Part shown: positions 12,890-12,917 of the stretch, piece after piece
Position numbering within the stretch: the stretch's first letter is position 1
Layout: every line of letters begins with the position of its first letter
Source of the DNA: STD2-77 sp964503935
Lineage (GTDB): Bacteria > Patescibacteriota > Minisyncoccia > JAHIHE01 > JAGLIN01
Direction: 5' to 3'
Assembly (NCBI GenBank): GCA_964503935.1
Contig: CAZDCJ010000031.1
Coordinates: forward strand, 1-12,917
DNA: 12,917 nucleotides
Program-made: the position numbers and the translations under genes
The notes under the pieces: model-generated
What the model was told of the DNA's origin: nothing
The model's database searches: none
The model's input: only the letters and a program-made list of their open reading frames with translations

Positions 12890-12917
12890 ATGGACTCACG
12901 AGAACTGAGAGAGAAAT
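12890..12917 (+). CDS. Start of a gene cut by the window end, possibly alanyl-tRNA synthetase
   Basis: An ATG at 12890 opens nine codons, MDSRELREK, before the window ends. This resembles the N-terminus of bacterial alanyl-tRNA synthetases, which often begin M-T/N-S-x-E-L/I-R-x-K-F. It follows a terminator, and like other housekeeping genes here it has no Shine-Dalgarno site. Nine residues are too few for a firm call, so no gene symbol is given. Confidence 0.4.

Noticed and set aside
1..12917. CRISPR arrays, tRNA or rRNA genes, integrase or transposase genes
   Set aside because: No regularly spaced direct repeats, no tRNA-like T-arm or anticodon structures, no rRNA signatures and no transposase or recombinase frames were seen on either strand.

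Overview
The window looks like a chromosomal piece of a small-genome bacterium, most probably a Candidate Phyla Radiation (Patescibacteria, Parcubacteria-like) lineage. This is inferred from the gene set and order (bL32, NusB, RNase III, GlmS, MurA, YvcK/GlmR, MurG) and the many short orphan proteins. TGA is used as a normal stop (for example at 6333-6335 and 7977-7979), so the genetic code is standard. No phylogenetic test was possible.

Layout: (1) 1-1080, a secreted orphan protein with a consensus promoter, a structured leader with a possible SD-masking hairpin, and an intrinsic terminator. (2) 1271-2821, an information-processing run rpmF - nusB - rnc. (3) 2822-3415, a gene-free stretch packed with palindromic repeats. 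(4) 3416-3814 (minus), a small tail-anchored orphan, divergent from glmS (3944-5779), which has its own strong promoter and terminator. (5) 5828-7979, three orphan genes: two in one unit (5970-7331, the second a cysteine-containing beta-solenoid-like protein) and one downstream (7485-7979). (6) 8009-9277 (minus) murA, convergent with the last orphan across a shared bidirectional terminator and divergent from yvcK/glmR (9378-10349). (7) A gap at 10350-10608 holding a second copy of the ~130-bp palindromic repeat. (8) murG (10609-11703), followed after 4 nt by an AT-rich gene for a HEPN-domain protein (11708-12811), a terminator, and the first codons of a further gene, possibly alaS.

Functional theme: four genes centre on UDP-GlcNAc. 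GlmS makes its precursor, MurA and MurG consume it for peptidoglycan, and YvcK/GlmR is a UDP-GlcNAc-binding regulator in Firmicutes and Actinobacteria. They lie within 8 kb but in at least three transcription units.

The most unusual items are the HEPN protein of foreign-looking composition behind murG, the pair of matching palindromic repeat elements, the structured leader of the secreted protein, an Asp-to-Asn change at a catalytic position of RNase III, and a split in translation signals: several orphan genes have clear Shine-Dalgarno sites while all recognised housekeeping genes lack them.
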